The translations under genes were made by a program, and so were the position numbers. Of a DNA stretch of 8,025 bases, positions 6,300 through 8,025 are shown one piece after another. This stretch comes from an uncultured bacterium (GTDB lineage: Bacteria > Planctomycetota > DG-23 > SLPQ01): assembly GCA_937863625.1 (NCBI GenBank), contig CALMGO010000490.1:1-8025 (forward strand), in the 5' to 3' direction. Every line of letters begins with the position of its first letter. Positions within the stretch are counted from its first letter, which is position 1. A model generated the notes under the pieces. The model did not search any database. It saw only the letters and a program-made list of their open reading frames with translations, and had not been told where the DNA came from.

Positions 6300-6375
6300 T
6301 GGTACCCCCTAGGGGACTCGAACCCCTGTCACTAGGCTGAGAACCTAGGATCCTGGGCCGCTAGACGAAGGGGGC
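6300..6375 (-). tRNA. tRNA-Glu (anticodon CTC)
   Basis: The cloverleaf is complete with CCA encoded (76 bases). The acceptor arms are GCCCCCT and AGGGGGT, giving seven pairs with a terminal G1-U72 wobble and discriminator A. The anticodon stem CTAGG/CCTAG holds loop TTCTCAG, so the anticodon is CTC at 6341-6339 and reads GAG. The T arm is AGGGG-TTCGAGT-CCCCT. The D stem shows U11-A24 and U13-G22, and the variable loop has four bases, all glutamate identity features known from E. coli. It has its own promoter at 6399-6426. Confidence 0.97.
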
Positions 6376-6398
6376 TTTGAATATTCAGGATGGAGGTA

Positions 6399-6426
6399 AA
6401 TATATTTCTGAGGGGGATTTTGTCAA
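6399..6426 (-). promoter_or_regulatory. Sigma70-type promoter of tRNA-Glu
   Basis: On the minus strand, a perfect TTGACA (6426-6421) is followed after 16 bases by TATATT (6404-6399). The tRNA 5' end is at 6375, so initiation near 6392 would leave a short leader. The C-rich spacer and a position just before a stable RNA gene support the call. Confidence 0.75.
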
Positions 6427-6474
6427 GGGTGAAATTAGGGGGGCCGGGGCAAGGCGGGCATGGAGGAAATAAAA

Positions 6475-6551
6475 TGGTACGCCCGGCAGGACTCGAACCT
6501 GCGATCTCCAGCTTCGGAGGCTGGCGCTGTATCCATCTCAGCTACGGGCGC
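6475..6551 (-). tRNA. tRNA-Arg (anticodon CCG)
   Basis: The cloverleaf is complete with CCA encoded (77 bases). The acceptor arms are GCGCCCG and CGGGCGT, again with a G1-U72 end, and discriminator A. The D stem is GCTG/CAGC with A20 in the loop. The anticodon stem CCAGC/GCTGG holds loop CTCCGAA, so the anticodon is CCG at 6517-6515 and reads CGG. The T arm is GCAGG-TTCGAGT-CCTGC. A20 and C35 are the usual arginine identity bases. No hairpin terminator follows, only the T-rich CATTTTATTT, so read-through into tRNA-Glu is possible. Confidence 0.97.
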
Positions 6552-6591
6552 ACCCTGAGGTAATAGACGCTTGAAGGCGGCTATGGAGTTG

Positions 6592-6619
6592 ATTTTAGCT
6601 GCGGGGAGGGGGAAGTCAA
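6592..6619 (-). promoter_or_regulatory. Sigma70-type promoter of tRNA-Arg
   Basis: On the minus strand, TTGACT (6619-6614) and TAAAAT (6597-6592) are 16 bases apart, about 40 bases before the tRNA 5' end at 6551. Each hexamer differs from consensus at one position. The geometry is the same as for the tRNA-Glu promoter. Confidence 0.75.
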
Positions 6620-6663
6620 TGGCGGCGGTCGCGCGCGGGGGGGCAGCGTGAGGCGGGTTGTGC

Positions 6664-6692
6664 TTGATTTTATGGCGCACGGGGGGTATACG
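6664..6692 (+). promoter_or_regulatory. Possible promoter of the SIMPL gene
   Basis: TTGATT (6664-6669) and TATACG (6687-6692) are 17 bases apart, each with four of six consensus bases. They lie upstream of the start at 6736, which has a good ribosome site. The position is right, but the match is only moderate. Confidence 0.35.
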
Positions 6693-6735
6693 TCTTGGAG
6701 GGAGGGCGAACGGCTCGGAGGAAAGGAGAAATGAC

Positions 6736-7506
6736 ATGGGACTCTTACTTGCGGCATTGACGATGTGGTTTGGCGCGTGGGCGCCTGCCTCGGAGACAAA
6801 GGTGAGACTGCTACCCGGCGATGCGGCAACGGGCGCGGCTCTTGTATCCAACGCTGTGACGGTCGAGGGGACGGCGGCCGTGGAGGTGACGGCGGACGCG
6901 TGCAGGATGGAGTTTGAAATCGCCGCGACGAGCGTGAGCACCTCTGCGGCGCTTGAGAATCTCATCGGCAAGAGGGATGCATTTACGAAGATAGTGAGCA
7001 GCGCGACCGGAGGAAGAGCGCGAAGCGAATTTGGCGAGGTGAAAGTCGCGCGGTGGGAAGAGAGATACACAGACAAGGACGGCGGGCGGCAGGTAGAGGT
7101 GCACTTTGAGGCGAGGCAGACGGCAAGGGCGCGGTTGACGGACTTTGCCAAGGACGACAAGGGGCTCGAAACGCTTGTAACGCGCGTGGCGAGTGCGGTG
7201 GGGGACGCGAGGCTTCAGGCGGACGGGGTGAGCGGTCCGGTGATGGTGTTTGAAGTATCGCGGCCGGCGGTGCTGGAGGAGGAGCTTTTGGCGGCGGCGG
7301 TAAAGGACGCCGAGGCGCGAAAGGCGCTGGCGGCCAAGGCGCTCGGGCGGCGGCTGGGACAGGTGAGAAGCGCTTATTTTCCGACGACGGTGCTGGTGGA
7401 CGGGAAGACAGTGGCGCTCGGGGACATGACGGGGCCGCTCACAGGCGCAAGCGTCACGTTTGTCATAAAGTACACCGTGCAGGTGGCGTACGTTCTGGAG
7501 CTATAG
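6736..7506 (+). CDS. SIMPL-domain (DUF541) exported protein
   Basis: The protein has 256 residues of the SIMPL/DUF541 (PF04402) type, usually periplasmic or envelope proteins of poorly known role; some relatives are linked to oxidative stress. ATG 6736 is chosen because AAGGAG (6723-6728) lies seven bases before it; the overlapping ATG at 6731 opens only a nine-codon frame. Residues 2-15 are hydrophobic and end GAWA, fitting a signal peptide with cleavage near 15, although the usual positive N-terminal charge is missing. The domain runs from about 39 (SNAVTVEGTAAVEVTADA) with two beta-rich halves. A helix with AAAVKDAEARKALAAKALG (187-204) follows, and the protein ends in a beta strand YTVQVAYVLEL, both typical of the family. 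It converges on a DUF4159 gene with two bases between stop codons. No partner gene suggests its job. Confidence 0.8.
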   Translation: MGLLLAALTMWFGAWAPASETKVRLLPGDAATGAALVSNAVTVEGTAAVEVTADACRMEFEIAATSVSTSAALENLIGKRDAFTKIVSSATGGRARSEFGEVKVARWEERYTDKDGGRQVEVHFEARQTARARLTDFAKDDKGLETLVTRVASAVGDARLQADGVSGPVMVFEVSRPAVLEEELLAAAVKDAEARKALAAKALGRRLGQVRSAYFPTTVLVDGKTVALGDMTGPLTGASVTFVIKYTVQVAYVLEL

Positions 7507-7508
7507 CG

Positions 7509-8025
7509 TCAGAAGGAAAGCGCGAAAAGGACGACATTGGCGGCGACCTTGAAGGCGTCCTCGCTCACGAGGCCTCGCGAGCCGTACGAGGGGGTCTGGA
7601 CGAGGGCGCATCCGACGTCGTAGGGAGAATAGACTACGGCAATGCGGCCGTTAACAGTCACGCCGTAAAGGGTAAGGGTGTCGAGGTTGGGATTCAACTC
7701 GCGCACACGCGGGGTGTAGGTGACGCGGCTCGCGTCAAAGGCGATGCGGTAGACGGGCGAATCGGCGGGGATGGGCGTGAGCGGCGCATCGGGGAAGACC
7801 TCGGCCATCAACGCACGGAAGGCCTCATCAAAATCACTCTGGCCGGTCGTGGCATCCGCGAAGAGAAGCGCACCGCGCTCGAGGTGTTCGCGCAGGGCGG
7901 TTTTTTCATCGTCGGAGAGCGCGAAGCGGCGCGGACCGGTCATGTATATGAATGGGTAGTTGGCGAGGTTCTTGTCGGTGAGGAGGAGCGACACGGGCTG
8001 CGTCGTGACAGAGAGGCCGGCCTTT
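7509..8025 (-). CDS. DUF4159-domain protein, C-terminal part (5' end outside window)
   Basis: The frame is open from the right window edge and gives 171 visible residues to TGA at 7509-7511. The sequence fits the DUF4159 domain: a VSLLLTD strand near 11-17, YPFIYMTG at 23-30, the FALSDDE turn at 34-40, LREHLERGALLFADA at 44-58, FDEAFRALMAEVFPD at 65-79, and IAVVYSPYDVGCAL at 128-141. In relatives the domain follows a signal peptide and recalls the glutamine-amidotransferase-like fold of gene-cluster proteins with MoxR ATPases and DUF58/VWA proteins. No such neighbours are visible here because the window ends. The GTG at 7994 is an internal codon and probably not the true start, since the domain begins before it. 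Its function is unknown. Confidence 0.82.
   Translation of the reverse strand, partial: KAGLSVTTQPVSLLLTDKNLANYPFIYMTGPRRFALSDDEKTALREHLERGALLFADATTGQSDFDEAFRALMAEVFPDAPLTPIPADSPVYRIAFDASRVTYTPRVRELNPNLDTLTLYGVTVNGRIAVVYSPYDVGCALVQTPSYGSRGLVSEDAFKVAANVVLFALSF

Noticed and set aside
6300..6551. tRNA attachment site of an integrated element
   Set aside because: Both tRNAs are intact, and there is no integrase and no repeated tRNA 3' fragment in the window.
6435..7160. Long minus-strand open frame (241 codons)
   Set aside because: It crosses tRNA-Arg and lies antisense to the well-supported SIMPL gene, with low-complexity composition.

Overview
This is a GC-rich bacterial window with dense, mostly ordinary accessory and housekeeping genes. 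It suggests an uncultured chromosome of the Planctomycetes/PVC, Hydrogenedentes or Armatimonadetes type. The clues are a pair of pseudopilin-like proteins with CKxNLKQ and H-x10-D signatures, a DUF4159 protein, a SIMPL-domain protein, and a glycosyltransferase-GH130 pair. The phylum is an inference from family content; no marker gene is present.

Layout. (1) Positions 2-1309 (+): the C-terminal end of a large glycosyltransferase-type protein, then a complete GH130 mannoside phosphorylase/glycosidase 21 bases later, closed by a strong intrinsic terminator (1367-1410). (2) Positions 2778-1461 (-): a two-gene operon of paralogous pseudopilin-like proteins that share a C-terminal domain but have different membrane anchors; one is a degenerate prepilin helix and the other a DUF4190-like multi-helix module. 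(3) Positions 4172-2973 (-): a YhiN/HI0933-family FAD oxidoreductase. It is divergent from (4) 4293-5450 (+), an M20-family metallopeptidase with all expected metal ligands. (5) Positions 5451-5694: non-coding DNA with tandem direct repeats and hairpins that look like dispersed genomic repeats. (6) Positions 6219-5695 (-): a half-length permease of the ArsP/DUF318 type. (7) Positions 6619-6251 (-): tRNA-Arg(CCG) and tRNA-Glu(CTC), each behind its own sigma70-type promoter, followed by a strong terminator that sits directly before the permease. (8) Positions 6736-7506 (+): an exported SIMPL (DUF541) protein, convergent with (9) the C-terminal part of a DUF4159 protein (8025-7509, -), with only two bases between the stop codons.

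How they work together. The first two genes plausibly act on the same mannose-containing glycan or oligosaccharide. The pseudopilin pair is probably one envelope-associated unit. The remaining genes look functionally independent. I see no phage, transposase, CRISPR, toxin-antitoxin or defence module. The points most worth a second look are the anchor swap in the pseudopilin pair, the repeat-rich spacer at 5451-5694, and the permease start lying just behind a terminator.
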